From NCBI GenBank assembly GCA_934256595.1, contig CAKQOW010000072.1, positions 1 to 8,067 on the forward strand: a DNA stretch of 8,067 nt. The letters run 5' to 3'. This DNA is from an uncultured Clostridia bacterium (GTDB lineage: Bacteria > Bacillota > Clostridia > Peptostreptococcales > Anaerovoracaceae). The translations under genes and the position numbers were made by a program. The notes beneath the pieces are model-generated. The model had not been told where the DNA came from. It did not search any database and saw nothing but the letters and a program-made list of their open reading frames with translations. This document shows positions 1 to 5,652 of the stretch, one piece after another; position 1 is the stretch's first letter; the number at the start of each line of letters is the position of its first letter.

Positions 1-616
1 CTACATATGTATCCTTATCTAATTTTTCCCCATAAATCTTATCACCATTATCCAGTGTCTTTACAAGCTCGCCCCTTATATGCACCTTTCCATTATTATA
101 ATCAATATCTTCAACATCTATATCCATATACAAGTCCCCTGTCTCATACTGATACAACACTGTGAAAAAATTGTTTGCTTTATGCCCAGTGCAGCATTTA
201 AACTTATACTCCTCCAGCATATATCCAAGCACCAGTTCTCTGCCCATAAATTCATTAAATTTATCAAGCTGCACTTCATCATCAATGTATACAACACTTA
301 AAGGATCCCCATTACCAAGCCTCTCTGTAGTTATATCAAGCGGCGACATTGAGGACACGCTTTTCTGAACTATGTATTTACCGTAGCCGTTATCCGAAAA
401 GAATTCCTGCGCAAAGAATACGCTTGTGATAATAAATACAAGGAATACTGCAGCAATCCTGCTGACCTTTTTAACAGTCTGTTTTCTCTTGTATTTAACC
501 AGCCTGTCTATATTAATCTCCGGTGCGGTACAGGTATTGCGGCAATATGTATCTTTTGCTCTCTGCATTTTGCGGCAAAGCTCGCTGTGTATTTCAGCTC
601 TAGTCATTTGCTCCAT
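1..616 (-). CDS. Membrane-anchored anti-sigma factor (DUF4367-like), C-terminus cut by window edge
   Basis: Probable anti-sigma factor that holds its partner ECF sigma (the gene just upstream) at the membrane until an envelope signal releases it. 205 codons are visible, open to the left edge. Residues 1-50 form a charged cytoplasmic part, about 51-69 a single membrane helix (RIAAVFLVFIITSVFF), and the rest an outside domain. That domain parallels the second anti-sigma protein of this window: FFSDNGYGKYI against FLSDTGYANYI, SPLDITTERL against SPVDTTIERF, VKTLDNGDKIYGEKLD against VRTLENGAELVCGKLD. The ATG is preceded by GGAGGTG six nt away, inside the end of the sigma gene, giving a 17-nt overlap and likely translational coupling. 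The part that would carry the typical DUF4367 end lies outside the window. The role is inferred from gene order, topology and the paralogue; the protein is not homologous in an obvious way to zinc-binding (ZAS) anti-sigma factors. Confidence 0.8.
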   Translation of the reverse strand, partial: MEQMTRAEIHSELCRKMQRAKDTYCRNTCTAPEINIDRLVKYKRKQTVKKVSRIAAVFLVFIITSVFFAQEFFSDNGYGKYIVQKSVSSMSPLDITTERLGNGDPLSVVYIDDEVQLDKFNEFMGRELVLGYMLEEYKFKCCTGHKANNFFTVLYQYETGDLYMDIDVEDIDYNNGKVHIRGELVKTLDNGDKIYGEKLDKDTYV

Positions 617-1157
617 ACTCTGCACCTCCGTTCTCCAGCTTGAGAAACTCTTTTTTGAGAACTCTAAGGCCTCTGTAATATCTGGTTTTCACGCTGTTTA
701 TATTAATATTGAGAATTTCTGCAGTTTTAGCAAAATCAAATTCACAGACAAGATGAAGCTGCAGCACTATCTGATATTTGTCGTCTATACTCTCCAGCGC
801 TCTGCATATGTTCATTTCGTCCGTCTTGCCGGTTATATGCTGCAAAACGTCTTTTTCAAGACCGGCTATGCCCATATCAATATCCTGATTACCGTCAAAT
901 ACTTCCTCTATGTTAAACAGGATTGAGTTGATTTTCTTCACCTTTCTGAAATACATATTGATTTCATTTGAGGTTATTTTCATAACCCACGATTTGAGTT
1001 TATCTTCGTTTCTGAGCATATATGTTTTTTTCAGAGCTTTTTCCATTACCATCTGCGCAATGTCCTCTGCATCTCTGTAATTGTCTATTCTGGATAAAGC
1101 AAAGTAAAAAACGTCTTTATATAGTTCTGCTATTCTGTCGTTTATAGGTTTTGTCAT
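600..1157 (-). CDS. ECF-type RNA polymerase sigma factor (sigma-70 family), copy 1
   Basis: A 185-aa extracytoplasmic-function sigma factor that would direct RNA polymerase to a small regulon. Region 2 spans about residues 10-72, with DAEDIAQMVMEKAL (core binding and -10 melting) and LKSWVMKITSNEINMYFRK. Region 4 spans about 117-170, with the helix-turn-helix DFAKTAEILNININSVKTRY followed by YRGLRVLKKE, the usual ECF -35 reader. The length is normal for the family. The ATG has GAGGAA just upstream. A gapless hand alignment with the second sigma of this window matches about half of all positions, so the two are clear paralogues. The anti-sigma gene follows with a 17-nt overlap. An ECF-type promoter and a nearer SigA-like promoter sit upstream, so autoregulation is likely. 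The target genes and the inducing signal cannot be read from the sequence. Confidence 0.93.
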   Translation of the reverse strand: MTKPINDRIAELYKDVFYFALSRIDNYRDAEDIAQMVMEKALKKTYMLRNEDKLKSWVMKITSNEINMYFRKVKKINSILFNIEEVFDGNQDIDMGIAGLEKDVLQHITGKTDEMNICRALESIDDKYQIVLQLHLVCEFDFAKTAEILNININSVKTRYYRGLRVLKKEFLKLENGGAEYGAND

Positions 1158-1200
1158 TTGTTCCTCGATACTATTCTTAAAAGTTATATCTGCTCTGTTT

Positions 1201-1230
1201 ATTGTATCAGCGGCCTGCTGTTGTCATCAA
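1201..1230 (-). promoter_or_regulatory. Putative SigA-type extended -10 promoter for sigma copy 1
   Basis: On the minus strand TTGATG is followed by 18 nt and then TACAAT, with TG one base before the -10 (TGATACAAT). Transcription would begin near 1194 and leave a leader of about 37 nt. It would supply basal sigma expression independent of the ECF promoter upstream. Judged by eye from consensus match only. Confidence 0.42.
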
Positions 1231-1289
1231 GTATGTAATACACAAAATCTCCGACTAAATGCAGTCCGCATGAAATTATCCCTCTTGAA

Positions 1290-1318
1290 TTAGATGCAAA
1301 AACATCAGAATAGTTTCA
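1290..1318 (-). promoter_or_regulatory. Putative ECF (autoregulatory) promoter of sigma operon 1
   Basis: Minus strand: TGAAAC at 1313-1318, a 16-nt spacer, then CATCTAA at 1290-1296. The -35 matches the TGAAAC core of ECF promoters such as those of Bacillus SigW/SigM. The same TGAAACTAT ... CRTCTAA pair stands ahead of the second sigma gene, with a 17-nt spacer there. Shared position and sequence in front of paralogous sigma genes argue for self-activation, or cross-activation between the two systems. Confidence 0.6.
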
Positions 1319-1346
1319 CCCTGTTATTATTTTTTAGCACAGCAAT

Positions 1347-1395
1347 AAAAAGAGCCTGTGACAGCAACGTATATTTCCGCCGCCGCTTAAGGCTC
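1347..1395 (-). terminator. Hairpin terminator with conserved octaloop (copy A)
   Basis: The minus-strand transcript forms a 44-nt hairpin (1395-1352) followed by five U. Arms: GAGCCT/AGGCTC, a 3x3 internal loop, GCGGC/GCTGT (two G-U pairs), GGCG/CGTT, and the loop GAAATATA. It lies 35 nt after the stop of the small membrane gene, ending sigma operon 2, and about 28 nt before the -35 of the sigma 1 promoter. Copy B at 3345-3393 has the same length, loop position and flanks. Confidence 0.75.
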
Positions 1396-1430
1396 TTTAT
1401 ATTATTGATTAAATTGTCTGCATTTCCCTG

Positions 1431-1787
1431 CTAACAGGCTTGTTTGAGCAATACAAATTTCAGAAAGCAAAGTATAATAACGCCGAATGCTCCGATAACG
1501 GCGTTACACACATAATAGTATTTGAGTTCTTTTTCTGTCAGCTTATCTTCCGCCTCTTTTTTTACATATCTGAAATCAAATATACCTGTAACCGCAAGTG
1601 TTATTATTAAGAACACAATGTATATATATTTACTGCCTGTAGAGTTAAATGCAGCATCAGGCAGTTCCATAAATACTGCGAGGATTATAAAGAAGCATAT
1701 CAGATATGTTTTGTTTCTCGGAGCTTTTTTAATAACCTGTCTGTAACCTGCATAGTATTGCTTTATCCTCTCTGCCATATCAAACAT
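1431..1787 (-). CDS. Small three-helix membrane protein of unknown function in sigma operon 2
   Basis: I do not recognise the family. The 118-aa product has a charged amphipathic N-terminus (MFDMAERIKQYYAGYRQVIKK), then likely membrane helices at about 27-42, 53-71 and 90-114. Between helices two and three lies a charged loop rich in K and E (about 72-90). The ATG at 1787 is preceded by GGGAGG six nt away, which is much better than the GTG seven codons further up. It begins 48 nt after the anti-sigma stop, so it is the third gene of the sigma 2 operon and ends at the hairpin terminator at 1347-1395. Operon 1 has no equivalent between its visible genes, though the left edge hides what follows. 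It could help sense or transmit envelope stress, but that rests on operon membership alone. Confidence 0.75.
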   Translation of the reverse strand: MFDMAERIKQYYAGYRQVIKKAPRNKTYLICFFIILAVFMELPDAAFNSTGSKYIYIVFLIITLAVTGIFDFRYVKKEAEDKLTEKELKYYYVCNAVIGAFGVIILCFLKFVLLKQAC

Positions 1788-1835
1788 ATCTTTCCTCCCT
1801 GTATTCACCTGCTATATACAAGATAACCGTTTCTC

Positions 1836-2561
1836 CTACCTGATAATAATGTTTTCTGCAACCTTTATCACTTCGTCTTTGTCGCAGTTGCCGATAATAT
1901 TATATACCTTGCCCTCTACATCAATAAGAGAGGCCGTATAGTTCTCATCATCTAGCTTTCCACAAACAAGTTCTGCACCATTCTCAAGAGTTCTAACATA
2001 CTCTCCGACAAGTGTCATACTGCCACTATAATCAGATTTTTGAATTGAAATATGCAAGTGAAAATCCCCTTTTGCATACACATACCCTATAAGTTCTGTT
2101 CTATCTGAAACAGACGCCTCGCAGCTCTTAAACATATATCCCTCAGGAATATACCCAAATTCATAATTTATATCAGCCAGTTTATTAAGCTCTGATAAAT
2201 CCTGTTCACTGTCTATATGTATCTCTGTCGCAGTGCTTCCGTCTGAAAAGCGTTCTATAGTCGTATCAACAGGAGAAATATAATATATAATTTTTTTGGC
2301 AATATAGTTTGCATAGCCTGTATCTGATAAAAATGATTTGGATATTACTATGCTTGATGAAAGTACCAGTGCAACTGCCACCATTATGCTTATCAGCCTT
2401 TTAGTTCTTGATTTCTTTCTCTTTAAAATGATGTTGTCAATTATCACTTTTTCCACTGACTCAGCGTCATATTTCTGTCTGCAGTATTCTTCTTTGCAGC
2501 TTTGGAGCATCTGTTCAAAGGAGTCATATCTCGGATTTTTATCTAAGCTGTTTGCTTTCAT
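1836..2561 (-). CDS. Membrane-anchored anti-sigma factor with DUF4367-like domain
   Basis: Complete 241-aa partner of the sigma factor encoded just upstream. Residues 1-55 are cytoplasmic and would contact the sigma factor. A single helix follows at about 56-76 (LISIMVAVALVLSSSIVI). The outside part then carries features typical of DUF4367: FGYIPEGYMFKSCEA at about 135-149, a TLVGEYVRTLENGAELVCGK stretch at about 183-202, and an end with VYNIIGNCDKDEVIKVAENI. The start is set by GGAGGTGG upstream of ATG 2561; a TTG seven codons earlier lacks such a site. It overlaps the sigma gene by 23 nt, so translation is probably coupled. The N-terminal part and helix align with the partial anti-sigma at the left edge. 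No zinc-binding HxxxCxxC motif is visible. The ligand or signal of the outside domain is unknown. Confidence 0.87.
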   Translation of the reverse strand: MKANSLDKNPRYDSFEQMLQSCKEEYCRQKYDAESVEKVIIDNIILKRKKSRTKRLISIMVAVALVLSSSIVISKSFLSDTGYANYIAKKIIYYISPVDTTIERFSDGSTATEIHIDSEQDLSELNKLADINYEFGYIPEGYMFKSCEASVSDRTELIGYVYAKGDFHLHISIQKSDYSGSMTLVGEYVRTLENGAELVCGKLDDENYTASLIDVEGKVYNIIGNCDKDEVIKVAENIIIR

Positions 2562-3102
2562 CTGAACCACCTCCCTCATCAAGTTTCATATATGCTGCTT
2601 TCAGTTTTTTGAGTCCTCTATAGTATCTTGTCTTTACCGTATTGACATTAACATTAAGTATCCTGGAAATTTCAACAAAGTCAAAACCACAGACTGCATT
2701 AAGATTTATAACGCTTCTGTATTTGTATTCAAGACTTTCCAGTGCCTCTATTATATTGCGCTCCGCTTCCCTGCTGACAATCATATTAAGTATGTCTTTT
2801 TTGATATCCTCAATATTTTCAATTTCTTCACCGGAAGCATCAAACACCTCATCTTCCTTTAGAAGCGCCGCATTTATTCTTTTTACTTCCCTGTAATAAT
2901 CATTAACCGCATTGGCGGCTATAGTCATCATCCAGCTTTTGAGGCTTTCTTTTTTGCGAAGAAAGCTGTTTTTTCGTATTGCTTTTTCCATTACATTCTG
3001 AGTTATTTCCTCTGCTATGTACAGGTTGTCCACCCTTGAAATCACAAAGCTGAAAATATCACTGTAATGCTCCGCAATCCTGTCATTGATATGTTTTGTC
3101 AT
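2539..3102 (-). CDS. ECF-type RNA polymerase sigma factor, copy 2
   Basis: A 187-aa ECF sigma factor. Region 2 (about 10-72) contains AEEITQNVMEKAI and LKSWMMTIAANAVNDYYREV. Region 4 (about 117-170) contains LESLEYKYRSVINLNAVCGF and the helix-turn-helix DFVEISRILNVNVNTVKTRY followed by YRGLKKLKAA. The start is placed at ATG 3102, which has AGGGAAG a few nt upstream and yields MTKHINDRIAEHY, matching MTKPINDRIAELY of the other sigma; a longer frame to 3168 has no homologous counterpart. The two sigma factors align without gaps over about 175 residues. The region 4 recognition helices are nearly the same (NxNxVKTRYYRGL), so they may recognise related -35 elements, which fits their matching promoters. 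The gene heads an operon of sigma, anti-sigma and a small membrane protein. Confidence 0.93.
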   Translation of the reverse strand: MTKHINDRIAEHYSDIFSFVISRVDNLYIAEEITQNVMEKAIRKNSFLRKKESLKSWMMTIAANAVNDYYREVKRINAALLKEDEVFDASGEEIENIEDIKKDILNMIVSREAERNIIEALESLEYKYRSVINLNAVCGFDFVEISRILNVNVNTVKTRYYRGLKKLKAAYMKLDEGGGSDESKQLR

Positions 3103-3150
3103 AGTCACTTCCCTTTGGTATTGCTTATATGCTGCCTTAACTTTATTTCT

Positions 3151-3179
3151 ATAATTGCATAGAACCATATTTTAGTCAA
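3151..3179 (-). promoter_or_regulatory. Putative SigA-type promoter for sigma copy 2
   Basis: Minus strand: TTGACT, 17-nt spacer, AATTAT, with an extended -10 TG (TGCAATTAT). The -35 matches five of six consensus bases; the -10 alone is weak. The start point would be near 3144, about 42 nt from the ATG. It mirrors the proximal promoter of sigma copy 1. Confidence 0.42.
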
Positions 3180-3217
3180 TCTCATAACCCTATTCTTATT
3201 CTTAATACACTTATACC

Positions 3218-3247
3218 TTAGACGGATTTATACCCCTGATAGTTTCA
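3218..3247 (-). promoter_or_regulatory. Putative ECF (autoregulatory) promoter of sigma operon 2
   Basis: Minus strand: TGAAAC at 3242-3247, a 17-nt spacer, then CGTCTAA at 3218-3224. TGAAAC with CGTC at 16-17 nt is the classic ECF promoter form (compare Bacillus SigW, SigM). The element matches the one at 1290-1318 and lies about 120 nt upstream of the sigma 2 start codon. Confidence 0.68.
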
Positions 3248-3344
3248 TAAATTACAGCTTTTTTGAAATTTTTTAATCCCCCTACCTATATTAAGAAATT
3301 TAATACCCGCAGCCTAACCCGCATATCAGGCTACTGTAACACAT

Positions 3345-3393
3345 AAAAAGAGCCTGCAATACGGGCGTATATCTCCGCCAATACTGCAAGCTC
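3345..3393 (-). terminator. Hairpin terminator with conserved octaloop (copy B)
   Basis: The minus-strand RNA from 3393 to 3350 pairs over 13 bp (GAGCTTGCAGTAT with GTATTGCAGGCTC, including three G-U pairs), then a T/C mismatch, GGCG/CGCC, and the loop GAGATATA, followed by five U. On the plus strand the wobble positions become C/A mismatches, so the structure is selected on the minus strand. It closes the transcript of the immunity-like gene that ends at 3419. It is 44 nt long, as is copy A. Confidence 0.8.
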
Positions 3394-3418
3394 TCTAAAA
3401 AGCTATCCATATATTAAA

Positions 3419-3673
3419 TTAGAAATACATTACTTCTTTTAATCCGCCGCGAGACTTAATCCATTCTCTGTACCTGTCAGCTATATCATAGCTGTACTCT
3501 GGTTCATCTTTGAGATAATATGCAGCAATCTCCCCATCCTCATTATATGTAAACCCATATTTCTCAAGTTTAGGTTCATCTCGTTTAAAAAGATCGCCGA
3601 AATTACATTCACATTCAGATAACAGATTATCTTTAAATTTTCGAATCTCAATATCTAAATAAAATGCATCATT
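3419..3673 (-). pseudogene. Out-of-frame 3' portion of the immunity-like gene
   Basis: An 84-codon open stretch with no usable start codon, lying in the -1 frame relative to the gene at 3655-4149. It reads as real protein: it begins NDAFYLDIEIRKFKDNLL, passes through EKYGFTYNEDGEIAAYYLKD and DIADRYREWIKSRGG, and ends EVMYF before TAA. Going upstream in its own frame, no ATG, GTG or TTG occurs before a TAG. It can therefore be translated only by continuation from the preceding gene, through a -1 shift at the run of eight A at 3672-3679. If joined, the product would be about 243 aa. Either one A has been lost from the run (mutation or sequencing error), or the ribosome slips there. The hairpin terminator follows 25 nt after the stop. 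Confidence 0.7.
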
Positions 3674-4149
3674 TTTTTTGCATTTGGAAAAGGTCTGTAG
3701 CCATCCCTAGGCTGGGCAAAAACAGATATACTGCAGTCTTTTTCTCTCCATATTTTCCCCAAATAACTTGTCGATCCTGTAGGATTCTTTCTGAAAAAGA
3801 ATTCTTCATCATTATTTCTGAAAGTATATTCCGTTGATAAAGGATATTTCCTGTCACAGCCATACCATTCTGCAATTCTAATCCCTGTATCATCAAAATA
3901 GAAGCAGTCACCCTCTTTAAGAACAGTTTCCTTTTTCTTGACTCTTCTTCCCAGTTTATCATTAGTCAACATAACTATAACCGGCACCGGGGTATATATG
4001 CCTCTTGCTGCTGACACATTTTTATAGTATTCCTGTCGCATAGTTTCCTTTTCACTGTTTAATTCATTGCATATCTCTCGCATTTCCTTACTAAATATAT
4101 AGTCCTGCATTTCCAGCAGCATATCGTGTAGTTCGTTTTTATCCAGCAT
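3655..4149 (-). CDS. Immunity-like protein, 0-frame product of a frameshifted gene
   Basis: I do not recognise the family. The 0-frame product is 164 aa and stops five codons after a run of eight A; the natural protein probably continues in the -1 frame to about 243 aa. ATG 4149 has a perfect AGGAGG six nt upstream, which decides the start over an ATG nine codons earlier. The N-terminal third is helical and charged (LHDMLLEMQDYIF, MREICNELNSEKETMRQEYYKN). The middle is probably beta-rich: IYTPVPVIVMLTNDKLG, then GDCFYFDDTGIRIAEWYG. It has no signal peptide or membrane helix, so it is cytoplasmic. It lies behind an Rhs toxin tip with its immunity gene and a short toxin-like remnant. It is therefore best read as the immunity gene of a second, lost toxin. 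That role is inferred from position, not from a domain. Confidence 0.62.
   Translation of the reverse strand: MLDKNELHDMLLEMQDYIFSKEMREICNELNSEKETMRQEYYKNVSAARGIYTPVPVIVMLTNDKLGRRVKKKETVLKEGDCFYFDDTGIRIAEWYGCDRKYPLSTEYTFRNNDEEFFFRKNPTGSTSYLGKIWREKDCSISVFAQPRDGYRPFPNAKKMMHFI
3672..3679 (-). other. A8 slippery run, -1 frameshift site
   Basis: Minus strand GC AAAAAAAA TGATG. In the 0 frame it reads GCA AAA AAA ATG, so A_AAA_AAA is in exact phase for -1 tandem slippage, which would give AAA AAA AAT GAT and enter the downstream open frame. No clear stimulatory hairpin or upstream ribosome binding site was found at the usual spacing. A one-base deletion in the run explains the sequence equally well. 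Confidence 0.55.
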
Positions 4150-4159
4150 AATATTCCTC

Positions 4160-4264
4160 CTATGGCATAACTGCATTCAGTTCTTTTAAGAAATCTCTTA
4201 TTTGTTCCAGCCTTCTTTCCACTGCCTTTCTAGAAATTGTAGCTTTGCTTAGAATAACATGTCT
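4160..4264 (-). pseudogene. 34-codon remnant, possibly the end of an orphan toxin
   Basis: An open frame with no good start codon reads RHVILSKATISRKAVERRL and ends FLKELNAVMP, then TAG. The stop lies ten nt before the ATG of the next gene, with the AGGAGG of that gene directly after it. This spacing is typical between a polymorphic toxin and its immunity gene. The frame has a TAA immediately upstream, within the end of the preceding immunity gene. It is plausibly the last part of a displaced toxin module left by recombination. The short length makes chance a real alternative. Confidence 0.3.
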
Positions 4265-4728
4265 TTAATTATAAGAAAAATCTTATCAAACAGATATTCC
4301 TTTGTTTCTTTTGAATTGCAATAAATTTCCACGAACTCCGTATCTTCAGAAAGGCACAGTCTGCATTCTTCCGTATTACTGGAATTTATAAATAAAATTC
4401 TGATTTCTCCTGTATTAAAACGCTCCAGATGATTTATTACTCGCTTAAAATCCTCATCACTTTCACTGGAAAACTTTAAAACAGGTAACTTCCTGAGAAT
4501 GAATCCTTTTTCTTCTTCAAAAATCTGCTTATTCTCTGAAGAAAGTTCTCCCAAAACCTTGTCCAAATCTCCCGGAAACCCATCTATTTCTATTTGATAT
4601 TTGCTAAATCCTATAGAAATCATTGTTTCATAAAACATATACAACATTTTTTCTTTCTGAGTATGTTTTTCATTAAACATTTCAACATAAATATTGCCTT
4701 TTTTTTTATTTATACCAATTCCAAGCAT
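4249..4728 (-). CDS. Probable immunity protein for the Rhs toxin tip
   Basis: 159 aa, family not recognised. The ATG at 4728 shares its A with the TAA stop of the Rhs fragment (TAATG) and uses AAGGTG inside the Rhs end as its ribosome binding site, so translation is coupled; a start twelve codons earlier would lie inside the Rhs frame. The protein begins MLGIGINKKKGNIYVEMFNE, has a charged helical section (EKMLYMFYETMISIGFSKYQ), an acidic stretch (LSSENKQIFEEEKG) and ends IFLIIKDMLF. It has no signal peptide or membrane segment. Immunity genes of polymorphic toxins lie directly after the toxin and are often acidic partners of basic toxin tips, as here. The role rests on that arrangement. Confidence 0.68.
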   Translation of the reverse strand: MLGIGINKKKGNIYVEMFNEKHTQKEKMLYMFYETMISIGFSKYQIEIDGFPGDLDKVLGELSSENKQIFEEEKGFILRKLPVLKFSSESDEDFKRVINHLERFNTGEIRILFINSSNTEECRLCLSEDTEFVEIYCNSKETKEYLFDKIFLIIKDMLF

Positions 4729-5441
4729 TACTTTTTCACCTTCTTTCCTAATGGGATTCGCCACTTGTGTGAAAACAGTTCAATTTGAATATGCATATAT
4801 TTATGTGGATTTGCAGGATTCTTTAAATGCGGTGCATGTAACATTATTCTAAATTTATTCAAGATTACAATTCTTCCATAGGATTCACCCTTTGGTTTAA
4901 TAACCTTGGTAGTTCTCTTTGCTTCTTTTACCCAAGCTTTTACTTTTGGAATAACATTTATAACTACTTTTGGCCCAAATATAGCTCCTGCTGCAGCTCC
5001 AACTGCTGTAAAAACTGCAACGGCTTTTATTCGCTGCTTTTTGGTCAAATTAAACTGCTTTGTAACTAAATATCCTATAGAGCCAAAGGCTGTCCCCGCT
5101 GCTGCCGCAGATATCACTCTAACCGCTACGTGCCCACTAGGGTCAACATAGTTCACAGGGTCATTTGCACAGTATGCATACAGATGCCATGTTCCTGTAT
5201 CATCTCTTTCTCCTCTGTATGTATCCTGACTTATGAATCTGCCTGTTGCAGGATCATAGAATCTGGCATTCAGATATAAAAGACCTGTAAGCTCATCATA
5301 TATTGCTCCGGTATACTGAACTTCATTAATCAGGCTGTTTCCTGATTCCCTGTATTCACTTACCTGTCCGAAGTCATCATACCAGTATGATAATACAGTA
5401 TTTCCGCTGTTGTCAATAACATTAACAGTGCTTCCCCTCAT
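4728..5441 (-). pseudogene. C-terminal fragment of an Rhs/YD-repeat polymorphic toxin
   Basis: 237 codons from the first ATG. Residues 1-103 are the end of an Rhs core: MRGSTVNVIDNSGN, a YDDFGQV YD-type repeat, ARFYDPATGRFISQD at 59-73 and NDPVNYVDPSG at 93-103, the usual junction after which toxin tips diverge. Residues 104-237 form the variable tip. They comprise a small-residue hydrophobic stretch (AAAAGTAFGSIGYLV and AVFTAVGAAAGAIFG), then a basic domain with several histidines (LHAPHL, PHKYMHIQIEL), perhaps a nuclease, though I recognise no family. Whole Rhs proteins are far longer; here the repeat shell and any secretion region are absent. In-frame Rhs sequence continues upstream of the ATG (SSYFYTED) to a TAA at 5484-5486, where it meets a different gene. 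ATG 5441 lies four nt after the stop of that gene, so reinitiation could still make the fragment. Confidence 0.85.
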
Positions 5442-5445
5442 ATCT

Positions 5446-5652
5446 TCAGTATAAAAATATGAGCTTACATTGTTTCCGTTCTTTTATTATCTCTCTTTCA
5501 TTCACATTGAAATCTGTCGTTATATCACCATGTACAATATGAAATCTTATATCATTGTTTTGGAACAACCGCTTAATAACAGGACTTAATGTGTCTTCAT
5601 CAGTCGGACCTTCCACTATAAACATAATAACCTTTTTAGTCTTCTTCCCCAT
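5446..5652 (-). pseudogene. Truncated TOPRIM-like partner of the ATPase
   Basis: 68 codons. The start MGKKTKKVIMFIVEGPTDED resembles the first motif of TOPRIM nucleases (OLD, RloB, AriB-like): a beta strand ending in a conserved glutamate (E14) then a G and an acidic residue. TLSPVIKRLF and FHIVHGD follow. The later DxD motif needed for metal-dependent activity is absent, because about codon 57 onward the sequence is that of an Rhs gene read in another frame. The last residues (about KQCKLIFLY) are thus not native. The ATG at 5652 has AGGAAGGA upstream and the gene overlaps the ATPase by 17 nt, so they were co-translated. Intact members of such families are several times longer. The TOPRIM assignment is a moderate-confidence motif call. 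Confidence 0.65.

Larger units (their letters stand above)
3103..3418. other. 316-nt non-coding leader and spacer before sigma copy 2
   Basis: No credible reading frame is seen. Read on the minus strand it holds, in order, the hairpin terminator B, a short AGCCT/AGGCT inverted repeat at 3311-3332, an ECF-type promoter at 3218-3247, a SigA-like promoter at 3151-3179 and the sigma ribosome binding site. The T-rich tract near 3259-3274 has no clear role. Confidence 0.6.

Noticed and set aside
426..926. Plus-strand open frame of 166 aa
   Set aside because: It lies antisense to the sigma 1 and anti-sigma 1 genes, which have clear domains and ribosome binding sites; its own sequence has no recognisable domain.
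3669..3962. Minus-strand open frame of 97 aa ending at the A8 run
   Set aside because: Third-frame shadow of the immunity-like gene; it begins without a ribosome binding site and its end does not lead into the downstream open frame.
5460..5500. Insertion sequence or integrase scar at the Rhs junction
   Set aside because: No terminal inverted repeats, target-site duplication or transposase remnant were visible around the junction.
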